A stretch of 64,000 nt of DNA from Aliidiomarina sp047920995 (GTDB taxonomy: Bacteria; Pseudomonadota; Gammaproteobacteria; Enterobacterales; Alteromonadaceae). This document shows positions 17,189 through 25,398 of this stretch, in pieces (the stretch's first letter is position 1; each line of letters begins with the position of its first letter). The translations under genes and the position numbers were made by a program. The stretch covers positions 8,551-72,550 of the forward strand of contig NZ_JBLRWZ010000008.1 of NCBI RefSeq assembly GCF_047920995.1, written 5' to 3'. A model generated the notes under the pieces. The model saw only the letters and a list, made by a program, of their open reading frames with translations. It searched no databases and had not been told where the DNA came from.

Positions 17189-17883
17189 TGACCGACGGTT
17201 TAATGGATGCGTTATACCTATTACTACTGATTCTCGGCGTGTACCTGTTTTGGCAATGGCGGTTACAAGAAGAGAGCGCGCGTAAACACGCTGAAACAGT
17301 ATGCAAGCAATATAAAGTACAGTTTTTGGATGTTGCCCGTTCAGGTGGCCGCTTGCGGCTTACCCCCCGCACTGGTTGGGAAGCGCAATTTCAATTTGGG
17401 TTTAGTAGCGATACGAAATCGCGCTACGAGGGTGAATTAACTCTATTAAATTTAAATCTACGCGATGTGCAAATGCCGCCGCACCGTTCAGCACCCGATA
17501 CCACTTCAGCAAGCAACACCGTTGATGGCACTGTGGTAGCGGCTGATGAGAACAGCCCTGAGCGAGGTACAAACAGCCCTGAGCCCAATACAAACAGCCC
17601 TGAGCCAAACGCGGGAAGTAGCGAAACAACTAACAACAACCAGCAAGAGAAATCAGCACCAAGCCTTGCTAGCCGCAGCAACTTGCATAATATTCCGGCA
17701 CCGGCGATCGCTTGGAACGTAACCTATGGCCAACGCAACCAAAATGATGCCAGCGAGAGCCATGCAGATGACGATATCATTGCTGCCGTATTCCCTAGCG
17801 ATCACAACGATATACCCGCTGAACACAGCGATGCGCTAAGTACCCCCTTTCCTATAGAAGGCCCTAGCTCTATTGATGGTTAA
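17188..17883 (+). CDS. DUF3301 membrane protein with disordered, repeat-bearing tail
   Basis: The first 100 residues match DUF3301: an N-terminal membrane helix (LYLLLLILGVYLFWQWRL), then a small conserved domain (VQFLDVARSGGRLRLTPR, FGFSSDTKSRYEGELTLLN). Related proteins usually end soon after. Here about 130 more residues follow, acidic and rich in N, S, P, E and Q, presumably disordered, including three NSPE heptads encoded by a 21-bp array at 17551-17613. Role unknown; translationally coupled to DUF3549. Confidence 0.85.
   Translation: MTDGLMDALYLLLLILGVYLFWQWRLQEESARKHAETVCKQYKVQFLDVARSGGRLRLTPRTGWEAQFQFGFSSDTKSRYEGELTLLNLNLRDVQMPPHRSAPDTTSASNTVDGTVVAADENSPERGTNSPEPNTNSPEPNAGSSETTNNNQQEKSAPSLASRSNLHNIPAPAIAWNVTYGQRNQNDASESHADDDIIAAVFPSDHNDIPAEHSDALSTPFPIEGPSSIDG
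17551..17613 (+). repeat. 21-bp tandem array (3 units) with AACAGCCCTGAGC core in the DUF3301 gene
   Basis: The core AACAGCCCTGAGC occurs at 17551-17563, 17572-17584 and 17593-17605, exactly 21 bases apart. Units encode NSPERGT, NSPEPNT and NSPEPNA. The same core, period and copy number occur in ynjB at 8503-8564 on the opposite strand. Confidence 0.93.
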
Positions 17884-17899
17884 AGTTTAGGCGCGCGCC

Positions 17900-19270
17900 C
17901 TAATCCAAAAAGTTACTGTGCAATGCCTGTAATATTTCCGCGGCATCGGTTTCTTGTACCAACACGCACAAATTATTGGGGCTTGCTCCTTGGCTAATCA
18001 TGCGGATATTTTTCGGCGCTATCACCTGAAATACCCGGCCGGCAACTTCTGGAGTTTCAGAAAGCTGATGGCCTATCAATGCGATAAGCGCCAAACCATC
18101 TTCCACTTTTACATCACAAAGTGGCGCCAACTCGGCCAATAACGCCTCGCTTACCAGCGCTTTCCCAGCAGATTGGGAACCTGTGGTATCAAGTGTTAAC
18201 GCAACCGAAACTTCCGATGTGGTAATTAAATCTACCGAAATACGGTGGCGCGCTAAAATCGCAAATAGCTCGGCCAAAAAACCGCGGGCATGCAACATGT
18301 TTAAACTACGGGCGGTAAGCAATACTTGCCCTTTCCGCACACTTAATGCTCTACACATCGGCCGTTGTTGCGTGGTGTTGCGCACCCAGGTACCCGCTTT
18401 CTCGGGCTCACGCGTACAACCGATAAACACTGGAACTTTCGCGCGTTGCGCTGGTAATAACGTAGCTGGGTGTAAGATTTTCGCGCCGAAAGTAGCCATT
18501 TCTGCTGCTTCCGCAAAGGTAATTTCTGGAATTGGCCGAGCCGTGGGTACCTGACGTGGATCGCAAGTATAAATGCCATCTACATCGGTCCAAATTTGTA
18601 AGGTATGCGCCCGCAACGCTTCGGCGAATAATGCCGCACTTAAATCTGAGCCACCTCTTCCCAGAGTAGTAACGCGATCCGCGGCATCTGCACCAATAAA
18701 CCCCTGGGTTACCACGCAATAGTTTGCTAGTAGTGGCGTTAAGTGCTCACGAACCAACATACTAATCCGCACCGGCCGAGCTTCTGCCGCGCCAAAATGG
18801 CTATCGGTACGAATGGCTAAGCAAGCATTGAAATCACGCGCAGTATGGCCGCGCTGGCGCAGTATTTCCGCCAGAAACATAGAAGAGCAGCGCTCACCAA
18901 AGGCGAGCAACTCATCTTGTTTCGCAGCTTCAGCGCCCTGCTCTGCTAGTTGATTACTGAGTAACGCCATGCGCACCAAATAATCCCGTAGTTGAGCGTT
19001 TAATTCCGGCGTTGGTGATAGGTGCTGGCTAATTTGATGCTGAATATCCATTACTTCACTCAGCAGCTGTAGCCGTTCTTTCTCGTTTTCAACACCTTTC
19101 GATAGCGCCACCAAACGATTGGTTACGCCAGCAGCAGCACTCACTACTACTAATCGAATAGCAGGATTATTTTGAATAATATCAGCACAACGCTGAAGCG
19201 CCGAGTAATCGGCAACTGAGGTGCCACCAAACTTGGCAACAATAACTGAAGATTCTAAATTCTTTTGCAT
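17900..19270 (-). CDS. lysC: Lysine-sensitive aspartokinase III
   Basis: Phosphorylates aspartate in the first step of lysine, threonine and methionine synthesis. The kinase signature VAKFGGTSVADY is at residues 11-22, and FGERCSSMFLAEIL and RGGSDLSAALFAEAL follow. The C-terminal third contains ACT domains (LLTARSLNMLHARGFLAELFAIL) that bind lysine. At 456 residues it is a monofunctional LysC, not fused to homoserine dehydrogenase. The lysine riboswitch upstream confirms the assignment. GGAG lies just before the ATG. The stop converges on the DUF3301 gene across 16 bases. Confidence 0.96.
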   Translation of the reverse strand: MQKNLESSVIVAKFGGTSVADYSALQRCADIIQNNPAIRLVVVSAAAGVTNRLVALSKGVENEKERLQLLSEVMDIQHQISQHLSPTPELNAQLRDYLVRMALLSNQLAEQGAEAAKQDELLAFGERCSSMFLAEILRQRGHTARDFNACLAIRTDSHFGAAEARPVRISMLVREHLTPLLANYCVVTQGFIGADAADRVTTLGRGGSDLSAALFAEALRAHTLQIWTDVDGIYTCDPRQVPTARPIPEITFAEAAEMATFGAKILHPATLLPAQRAKVPVFIGCTREPEKAGTWVRNTTQQRPMCRALSVRKGQVLLTARSLNMLHARGFLAELFAILARHRISVDLITTSEVSVALTLDTTGSQSAGKALVSEALLAELAPLCDVKVEDGLALIALIGHQLSETPEVAGRVFQVIAPKNIRMISQGASPNNLCVLVQETDAAEILQALHSNFLD

Positions 19271-19360
19271 AGCTCCGAACCATATCGTGTTCGAAGAGTT
19301 CAGGAACGCTAAAAACTTTTCTCGCGAGCAAACTAACGCTCAGCCTTAAAAAGCTACGCT

Positions 19361-19528
19361 CCAGAAGCTCTCCACCTGTGAAAAACGGTGACAGTGACAG
19401 AGATTCAACCCGTGGCACCGATAGCTACATTGCCAATCTGCAGCTACCTCGGCGTTATGCTCCCTGAACTTAAGTTATTGGGGTTTGGCACCCAACCCAA
19501 GCCTACCTAGCAAACGCACCTCTTCTGG
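19361..19528 (-). promoter_or_regulatory. Lysine riboswitch (L box) of lysC
   Basis: On the reverse strand the element opens with CCAGAAGAGGTGCG (19528-19515), carries GCATAACGCCGAGGT and GGGTTGAATC, then CTGTCACTGTCACC, and closes with GGTGGAGAGCTTCTGG. These are the conserved blocks of the gammaproteobacterial lysine riboswitch. P1 pairs CCAGAAG (19522-19528) with CTTCTGG (19361-19367). No hairpin followed by a T-run is seen before lysC. GCGTAGCTTT (19350-19359), directly after P1, can pair over ten bases with GGAGCTATGC (19267-19276), the Shine-Dalgarno and start codon, which suggests translational shut-off with lysine bound (inference). Confidence 0.9.
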
Positions 19529-19572
19529 TGTTTCTGTAAAGCGAATACTGCTGCACAAAAACAAGGGCGTGG

Positions 19573-19601
19573 ATTTCACCTGAAATGGCGATAAATGTCA
19601 A
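19573..19601 (-). promoter_or_regulatory. lysC promoter
   Basis: On the reverse strand a perfect -35 TTGACA (19596-19601), 17-base spacer and -10 TGAAAT (19573-19578) lie between the stop of the GNAT gene and the riboswitch. The predicted transcript starts about 35 bases before P1. Confidence 0.7.
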
Positions 19602-20258
19602 TTATTCTGCAGAATTCTCCACCACTTCTTCATCTTCCCGCGCCAAAAACATCAGCTGGCCCTTAATTTCACCAACCTGCAGTGAGCGCAATTCATGAAA
19701 GCCGCGGCTAGCAAAAAACTTGCCGTATTCGCTGCGCGTTGCCAGCAGTGAAATGCCAGCCGATTCCGCATGATTCTCCAACTCATTGCGAGCGGCATGC
19801 ACTAGTAAATCACCAAGCCCTTGTTGCTGATAATTTGGGTGTACCGCGATAAAGGTGAGCATATGATAATTTTGTACTGGCATGGCTTCTGCAATAATCC
19901 GCTCTTTCTCAAGCATTTGCTTAGTGCTCACATAGCCAGCCGTAAGCAGCATGCGTAGGCGCCAATGCCAAAAACGTTCAGGGCCAAAATTACTGCCCGG
20001 TCGGGTCATGCACACCACACCTTCCAAGGTATCATCATGAAATAGCCCGAACATCGGCTGCTGATGTTCATGAAATACGGTCAGCTCTTCACGAATGGCA
20101 GCACGCAAGCGCTGCGCATAGCCTTCTTTTTCTACTTGAAAGATAGATTGGAATAACGGGTCGTTTTGGTAGGCTTGAAACAACAACGAAGCGGCAGTGG
20201 CCAAATGCTCTTGGCCCAAATACATCAACTCACCTTTTAAACTAATATCTGTACTCAT
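19602..20258 (-). CDS. GNAT-family N-acetyltransferase
   Basis: Acetyl-CoA-dependent acyltransferase of unknown acceptor. The acetyl-CoA-binding strand and loop is FIAVHPNYQQQGLGDLLVHAA, with the Q-x-x-G-x-G form of the motif; a late FFASRGFHEL matches the family's C-terminal strand. I place the start at 20258 (MSTDISL), 34 bases after the syd stop; the open frame reaches 20318. It follows syd in the same direction and the lysC promoter begins at its stop codon. The substrate cannot be deduced. Confidence 0.8.
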   Translation of the reverse strand: MSTDISLKGELMYLGQEHLATAASLLFQAYQNDPLFQSIFQVEKEGYAQRLRAAIREELTVFHEHQQPMFGLFHDDTLEGVVCMTRPGSNFGPERFWHWRLRMLLTAGYVSTKQMLEKERIIAEAMPVQNYHMLTFIAVHPNYQQQGLGDLLVHAARNELENHAESAGISLLATRSEYGKFFASRGFHELRSLQVGEIKGQLMFLAREDEEVVENSAE

Positions 20259-20292
20259 TGGTTTCTCACTTTCATTCAGGTTTATGCCAATG

Positions 20293-20898
20293 TTATGCGG
20301 TAAATTCGGCACCATCAATACGCGGCGATAATTGTTCTAAAAAATCGCTTACATTCGCGGCCAATACTTCATGCTGCGGTTTCCCAACATACTCCAAACC
20401 TACTTCACCCGTATCGTTATCTACCGAGATCAACAAATCATCTTCATCCGTTAGGCCAATAAAAAGAGTGATGGGTTGCTCTAAACGTTGCTTCATCATC
20501 ACATGGCCAATCAGGTTCTTTTGCAAACGTTCACCATCTTCAGCACACATTACCTGTAATAAAACGAGTTCATTGCTAGCAAACTCTAAAATTAAATCGC
20601 CGGCATACATCGCCGAGAATAAGATCTTGGTTTCAGTATCTAGCGGCATTTCCAAGGCATGCTCTACCCCGCTAAAATCCAATGCCGGATTTTGTGCAAC
20701 CGGGCGCCAAGCAATTTCACCACCAATAGGCTTACCTACATAACAAGGAGCTTCCCAACCCGACATATATTCGGTACTCGGTTGCTGCTGAGCCGCCTGA
20801 TAGGCACGTTGATAACGCTCATGTAACTCTGCAATAGCTGCAGCTGCTTTCGCTGCCCGCTGCGCTGCTGTATTTTCTAGATTGTTTCCAGTATTCAT
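20293..20898 (-). CDS. syd: SecY-interacting protein Syd
   Basis: Cytoplasmic protein that binds SecY and is thought to check assembly of the SecYEG translocon. The 201-residue product has the Syd features: GKPIGGEIAWRPVAQ, an acidic segment (DFSGVEHALEMPLD), and DDLLISVDNDTGEVGLEYVGKP at the C-terminal end. It is divergent from queF with only about 65 bases between the starts, the enteric arrangement of syd and queF. Confidence 0.94.
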   Translation of the reverse strand: MNTGNNLENTAAQRAAKAAAAIAELHERYQRAYQAAQQQPSTEYMSGWEAPCYVGKPIGGEIAWRPVAQNPALDFSGVEHALEMPLDTETKILFSAMYAGDLILEFASNELVLLQVMCAEDGERLQKNLIGHVMMKQRLEQPITLFIGLTDEDDLLISVDNDTGEVGLEYVGKPQHEVLAANVSDFLEQLSPRIDGAEFTA

Positions 20899-20963
20899 CT
20901 GGCTTCCACCACTAATTCTTCATACAATAGTTGCATTCTACGCACAGCATAAAGGGAATACCA

Positions 20964-21815
20964 GTGAGCAGCGAAAACCCTATGGCTAAATTGAAACTTG
21001 GCCAAATTACTGAATACCCCAATCAATACGATGCCACACTGCTTCAACCAGTGCCACGCCAGCTTAACCGCAGTAGTATTGGTATTAATAATGATGCACT
21101 GCCATTTGTGGGGTGCGATTTATGGACCTGCTATGAGCTCTCTTGGTTGCAACCTAATGGCGTACCCGCAGTAGCGATCGCTGAAGTTGAGGTGCCGATA
21201 ACAAGCCCTAACTTGATCGAATCGAAATCATTTAAACTATACCTCAACGGCTTTAATCAGAGTGTATTTGCAGATAGTGATAGCGTAATAAACGCCCTAC
21301 ACCAAGATTTAAGTTCCTGCGCCGGAGCCCCGGTGCAAGTGCGCCTATATTCCCTAGATGAGTACACAACCCATAATTTAATCACCTTACCTGGCGAATG
21401 TATTGATCAAGAATCGGTAACCATTACTGATTACGATTACAACCCAGCACTGATCGCTAAACTGAATAGCAACGCTACCGTTGTTACCGAGGTACTGCAT
21501 AGCCACTTACTGAAATCGAATTGTTTAATCACCAACCAACCCGATTGGGGTTCCGTTTATATTGCCTACACTGGGCCTAAAATCGATCGGCAAGCACTGT
21601 TGCAATATATTGTTTCGTTTCGCAACCATAATGAATTTCACGAACAATGTGTGGAACGAATCTACAGCGATTTGCACACTGCATTGCAATGCCAAGAGCT
21701 TACGGTATTTGCGCGTTACACACGCAGAGGTGGGCTGGATATCAATCCCATTCGCAGCAATCGCAAAAGTAATATTGATACAGCCCTATTACGGGGCCGC
21801 TTGGCGCGCCAATAA
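20964..21815 (+). CDS. queF: NADPH-dependent 7-cyano-7-deazaguanine reductase (QueF)
   Basis: Reduces preQ0 to preQ1 in queuosine biosynthesis. It is the long, fused-T-fold (YqcD) type. The QueF signature ESKSFKLYLNGFNQ is in the N-terminal half. The catalytic cysteine sits in HLLKSNCLITNQPDWGS, and FRNHNEFHEQCVERI contributes substrate-binding glutamate and histidine. The GTG at 20964 has AAAGGGA upstream at the right spacing; an upstream in-frame TTG at 20931 has no site. The gene converges with nothing and is followed by ppnN on the same strand. Confidence 0.95.
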   Translation: MSSENPMAKLKLGQITEYPNQYDATLLQPVPRQLNRSSIGINNDALPFVGCDLWTCYELSWLQPNGVPAVAIAEVEVPITSPNLIESKSFKLYLNGFNQSVFADSDSVINALHQDLSSCAGAPVQVRLYSLDEYTTHNLITLPGECIDQESVTITDYDYNPALIAKLNSNATVVTEVLHSHLLKSNCLITNQPDWGSVYIAYTGPKIDRQALLQYIVSFRNHNEFHEQCVERIYSDLHTALQCQELTVFARYTRRGGLDINPIRSNRKSNIDTALLRGRLARQ

Positions 21816-21944
21816 CTGATTTTGGTTGATTAATGGTAGTGAAGATGCGTACTCTTACTGTTTATAAACGTGAAAATTAAAATTAATAATAAGCACAAGA
21901 AATACCACCTAGCATGGGCTAGTGGAGAGGAGCAGAGAATAAGT

Positions 21945-23303
21945 ATGAGAATTTCATTATCGCCACAAGGCAGCATGGCATTATTATCGCAATTAGAAAT
22001 CGATAGATTGCAGCAATCTACTGATAGCCCTTTATACAAGCTATTCCGCAATTGCGTGTTGGCAGTATTAAATGTGGGCAGCCATACCGATAACAGCGCG
22101 GATATTTTTGACCAGTTTGAAGATTTTGAAGTAAATGTTCTGCGCCGCGAACGAGGTGTAAAACTTGAATTAATCAATCCACCGCCTTCTGCATTCGTTG
22201 ATGGTGAGCTTATCGTAGGGATCCGTGAGCACGTAGAGGCCGTGCTGCGCGATATCCTGTTCGTTGGTGAACGTTACCCAACGGAAGTGCTGCAAAGTAT
22301 GAGCACACGCCATCTCACTCACGTTACCTTTGATATTCTCCGCAATGCCGGCGTAGTAAAACCAGCGCAAGAGCCTGATATGGTGGTGTGCTGGGGTGGC
22401 CACTCGATTTCCGAGAACGAATACAAATATACCAAAGTAGTGGGTTACGAATTAGGCTTACGCGCATTTAACGTGTGCACCGGATGTGGCCCTGGCGCCA
22501 TGAAAGGTCCAATGAAAGGCGCCACCATCGGCCATGCCAAACAACGAATCAAAAACGCACGCTACTTTGGCCTTACCGAACCCGGCATTATTGCGGCAGA
22601 ACCTCCAAACCCAATTGTCAATGAGTTGGTGATTATGCCTGATATCGAAAAGCGCTTAGAGGCATTCGTACGCTGTGCTCACGCCATTATTATTTTTCCA
22701 GGTGGAGCGGGCACAGCAGAAGAATTACTGTATTTGCTCGGCATCTTGATGCACCCGCAAAACAAAGAGCAAGCGCTACCCGTTATTCTTACAGGGCCAG
22801 AGGGGGCACGCCCTTACTTTGAGCAGTTAGATCGCTTTATTGCCAACACGCTTGGAGAAGAAGCAACCCAGTACTATAAAATTATTATTAACGATGCTAT
22901 TTCAGTTGCCCAACACGTGCAAACAGGTATGGCAGCGGTAAAACGTTATCGCCGAGAAAGTGGCGATGCTTACCACTTTAACTGGACTCTACACATCGAA
23001 GAGCCGTTTCAACAGCCATTCGAGCCAACTCATGCCAACGTTGCGGCATTAAACTTAAACCGGAAACAACCAAAAGAACAGCTTGCCGCAGATTTGCGAC
23101 GCGCATTCTCAGCAATTGTAGCCGGCAATGTGAAAGCACCCGGTTTACGGGAAATCCGTGAACATGGGCCCTATCAAATCACCGGTGAAGCAGAATTCAT
23201 GCGCGAACTCGACGAACTGCTGCAATCTTTCGTTGAGCAGGATCGCATGAAACTGCCAGGTGGTACAAAATATCAACCATGCTATCGCGTTGTGAAAAGG
23301 TAA
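21945..23303 (+). CDS. ppnN: Nucleotide 5'-monophosphate nucleosidase PpnN
   Basis: LOG/YgdH-family enzyme that cleaves purine and pyrimidine monophosphates to base and ribose 5-phosphate; the E. coli protein is stimulated by (p)ppGpp. The catalytic motif appears as GGAGTAEELLYLLG, with CWGGHSISENEY and CTGCGPGAMKGPMKGA before it and a C-terminal DUF3412-type region (FSAIVAGNVKAPGLREI). The start at 21945 (MRISLSPQGSM) aligns with the enteric protein and follows GGAGAGGAG; the open frame extends to 21870. Next is DUF3192, four bases on. Confidence 0.95.
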   Translation: MRISLSPQGSMALLSQLEIDRLQQSTDSPLYKLFRNCVLAVLNVGSHTDNSADIFDQFEDFEVNVLRRERGVKLELINPPPSAFVDGELIVGIREHVEAVLRDILFVGERYPTEVLQSMSTRHLTHVTFDILRNAGVVKPAQEPDMVVCWGGHSISENEYKYTKVVGYELGLRAFNVCTGCGPGAMKGPMKGATIGHAKQRIKNARYFGLTEPGIIAAEPPNPIVNELVIMPDIEKRLEAFVRCAHAIIIFPGGAGTAEELLYLLGILMHPQNKEQALPVILTGPEGARPYFEQLDRFIANTLGEEATQYYKIIINDAISVAQHVQTGMAAVKRYRRESGDAYHFNWTLHIEEPFQQPFEPTHANVAALNLNRKQPKEQLAADLRRAFSAIVAGNVKAPGLREIREHGPYQITGEAEFMRELDELLQSFVEQDRMKLPGGTKYQPCYRVVKR

Positions 23304-23307
23304 ATTT

Positions 23308-23682
23308 GTGAAGAAAGGCTTTCTGATCGCAGTAATAGGCTTTGCGCTCTATGCAATTATTGCCGGGGGTATCATGCACTTTTACACTGCGAACCCTGAA
23401 ACCATGACATGGCGTGAACGTGAGATCTTTAACCGGAAGTATATTGGCCGGTTAGAGATCGGTACGCCACGCGACGAAGTGCTTCGCTTACTTGGTCCGC
23501 CAGATCTCAGTGAAGCCCGCACCACTGCCGATGGCAGAAACATCCTTATTTTGTTCTATCGAACCCAACATGTGCGCTCGGATGGCATTACCACCCGCGA
23601 TGAAACCACCCCCTTACTATTTACTAACGATAAGCTCATCTCTTGGGGTGAACCCGCTTACGAATCTGAGTTCGGCAGCTAA
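23308..23682 (+). CDS. DUF3192 family protein
   Basis: A 124-residue protein with one N-terminal hydrophobic helix (LIAVIGFALYAIIAGGIM) and a periplasmic domain resembling the BamE/SmpA fold in its key turn: IGRLEIGTPRDEVLRLLGPPD. This pattern fits DUF3192, found in Shewanella and Vibrio. There is no lipobox cysteine, so it is an anchored or secreted protein rather than a lipoprotein. It starts with GTG after AAAGG, four bases after ppnN, so the two are co-transcribed. Function unknown. Confidence 0.8.
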   Translation: MKKGFLIAVIGFALYAIIAGGIMHFYTANPETMTWREREIFNRKYIGRLEIGTPRDEVLRLLGPPDLSEARTTADGRNILILFYRTQHVRSDGITTRDETTPLLFTNDKLISWGEPAYESEFGS

Positions 23683-23907
23683 ACTGGGCTTGCGAGGCAG
23701 ATAACACACTCGCAACGCTCGGCTAAGCGCCAATCATTTGCTGAATACCGACTATAGTTGTAGTTCGTTATATGGCGGAAAAAGCCGGAAAATGGTATAA
23801 AGCAGCAGCAAAATCATATTTATAGCTGCAATGTGAATACCGTTTCCTTGCAGTTAAAAATTCCAGCACTGAATACTTGCATAAACCAGTTGTAAAAGGG
23901 TTATTTT

Positions 23908-24912
23908 ATGAGCAAAACAATTACCGTAATTCCAGGCGATGGTATCGGCCCTGATATCATTAAATCTGCAGTACAAATCCTTGATAAAGCTGGCTGTGAT
24001 TTCAATTATGAATACGCGGAAGCTGGCCTAGTAGCGCTTGAAAAGCACGGTGAACTGTTGCCAGAACAAACGCTAGATGCCATCGCTCGCAATGGTATAA
24101 CCCTCAAGGGCCCACTTACCACGCCAGTAGGTGGTGGCTTTACATCAATCAACGTAACCTTACGCAAGCATTTTGGGTTGTATGCAAATGTACGCCCAGT
24201 AGTTAGCTTCAAAGGCACCAAAGCGCGATATGAAGACATTGATATTATTACCATTCGTGAAAACACCGAAGGAATGTATTCGGGCTTAGGGCAAACTACC
24301 AAAGCAGATGGCAGTGAAGCCGAAGCTATGAGCCGAGTTACTCGTTTAGGCTGTGAGCGTATCGTGCACTTTGCGTTTGCAACCGCACAGCGGGAAAATC
24401 GCAAAAAAGTAACTGCGGTGCACAAAGCCAACATCCTGAAAACCACTTCCGGTATGTTCCTCGCAGTTGCCCGTGAAATTGCTGCCCAATACCCAGATAT
24501 TCAATTTGAAGAAATGATCGTAGATGCTGCGTGCATGAAGTTGGTAATGACCCCAGAGCATTTCGATGTAATCGTAACCACCAACCTTTTCGGCGATATT
24601 CTCTCTGATTTATGCGCTGGCTTAGTAGGTGGTTTAGGTATGGCACCAGGTGCAAATATTGGCCAAGAATGTGCAATTTTTGAAGCTGTGCATGGCTCAG
24701 CTCCCGATATTGCTGGTAAGAACTTAGCCAACCCAACCTCGGTTATCTTGGCCTCTATCCAAATGCTTGAGCATTTAGATATGCAAGAGCAGGCGAAGAA
24801 AATTCTTGCTGCATTGCGTGATGTAATTGAAAGTGGCGATCGTACTACCGCCGATTTAGGTGGTAGCCATGGCACTACCGATTTTACTCAAGCTATTCTC
24901 GATCGGCTGTAA
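23908..24912 (+). CDS. Isocitrate dehydrogenase, NAD-type
   Basis: Oxidative decarboxylation of isocitrate to 2-oxoglutarate. The 334-residue chain has IPGDGIGPDI, the substrate-binding arginines (LRKHFGLYANVRP, TIRENTEGMY) and the metal-binding aspartates (NLFGDILSDL). The coenzyme loop reads HGSAPDIAG: the acidic residue followed by isoleucine at the positions that are K-Y in the E. coli NADP enzyme indicates NAD. It is of the short, mitochondrial IDH3-like class rather than E. coli Icd. Isopropylmalate dehydrogenase is less likely, since the neighbours contain no leu genes. AAAAGGG precedes the ATG. Confidence 0.87.
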   Translation: MSKTITVIPGDGIGPDIIKSAVQILDKAGCDFNYEYAEAGLVALEKHGELLPEQTLDAIARNGITLKGPLTTPVGGGFTSINVTLRKHFGLYANVRPVVSFKGTKARYEDIDIITIRENTEGMYSGLGQTTKADGSEAEAMSRVTRLGCERIVHFAFATAQRENRKKVTAVHKANILKTTSGMFLAVAREIAAQYPDIQFEEMIVDAACMKLVMTPEHFDVIVTTNLFGDILSDLCAGLVGGLGMAPGANIGQECAIFEAVHGSAPDIAGKNLANPTSVILASIQMLEHLDMQEQAKKILAALRDVIESGDRTTADLGGSHGTTDFTQAILDRL

Positions 24913-24945
24913 GCTTTAGTGCAGTAAAACTTGCTATCTAACAAC

Positions 24946-24975
24946 AAAAGGAGTGGCACTTAGCTACTCCTTTTT
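24946..24975 (+). terminator. Intrinsic terminator after isocitrate dehydrogenase
   Basis: Twelve-base stem AAAAGGAGTGGC / GCTACTCCTTTT (one G-U pair), loop ACTTA and a T-run. It lies 34 bases after the IDH stop. The A-rich 5' side would also give a U-run in the opposite direction, so it may serve the convergent small gene as well. Confidence 0.9.
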
Positions 24976-25081
24976 CGTTATTATCAATACCCCAGAAAGA
25001 TACCCTTTGCGGCTCGGCAAACGGCGGTAACGCCCTACCAAGCAGTTCGCATTACCTACAACGAGTAAATGGTTGCGAACG

Positions 25082-25369
25082 CTACTCTTGTTCCTTATCT
25101 TGCTTCTCTGTAATTTTGCGCATGTGCTTCTTATAACGATAATCGCTTACATACCACAGCACTACACCAAATAAGCCACCGGCTGCAAACCAAATTGCAC
25201 AATGAATTAGTACCGCGGCAACCGTAGCTCCCTCGCCTAGTACATTATTAAAATAGCCAATAATAATCAGCATCGGCAAGCCCCACGAGAGCACACCATT
25301 CATTACTACAAACTTTGCCAAGCCCTGTTCTTGAGCTTGTTGCCATGCGGCTAACTCACGTTCTTTCAC
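25082..25369 (-). CDS. Small membrane protein of unknown function
   Basis: I do not recognise this 95-residue protein. It has a charged N-terminus (MKERELAAWQQAQEQG) and two predicted membrane helices (VLSWGLPMLIIIGYF; VAAVLIHCAIWFAAGGLFGVVL). The C-terminal tail is strongly charged (KKHMRKITEKQDKEQE). Both charged ends are probably cytoplasmic, making a helical hairpin. A ribosome-binding site (AAAGAGAG) precedes the ATG. It follows the unrecognised exported-protein gene by 29 bases, in the same direction, and may be its operon partner. Confidence 0.65.
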   Translation of the reverse strand: MKERELAAWQQAQEQGLAKFVVMNGVLSWGLPMLIIIGYFNNVLGEGATVAAVLIHCAIWFAAGGLFGVVLWYVSDYRYKKHMRKITEKQDKEQE

Positions 25370-25398
25370 TTTTCATCTCTCTTTAAAGCTTAGTAAAA

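Noticed and set aside
17887..17903. GC-rich palindrome between the DUF3301 and lysC stops
   Set aside because: TTAGG / CCTAA with an alternating CG centre has only five pairs and no T-run, so it is not supported as a terminator.
19271..19360. Intrinsic terminator as the lysC riboswitch output
   Set aside because: GAGC/GCTC and AGCT pairings are too short and not followed by a clean T-run; pairing of the ribosome-binding site explains the leader better.
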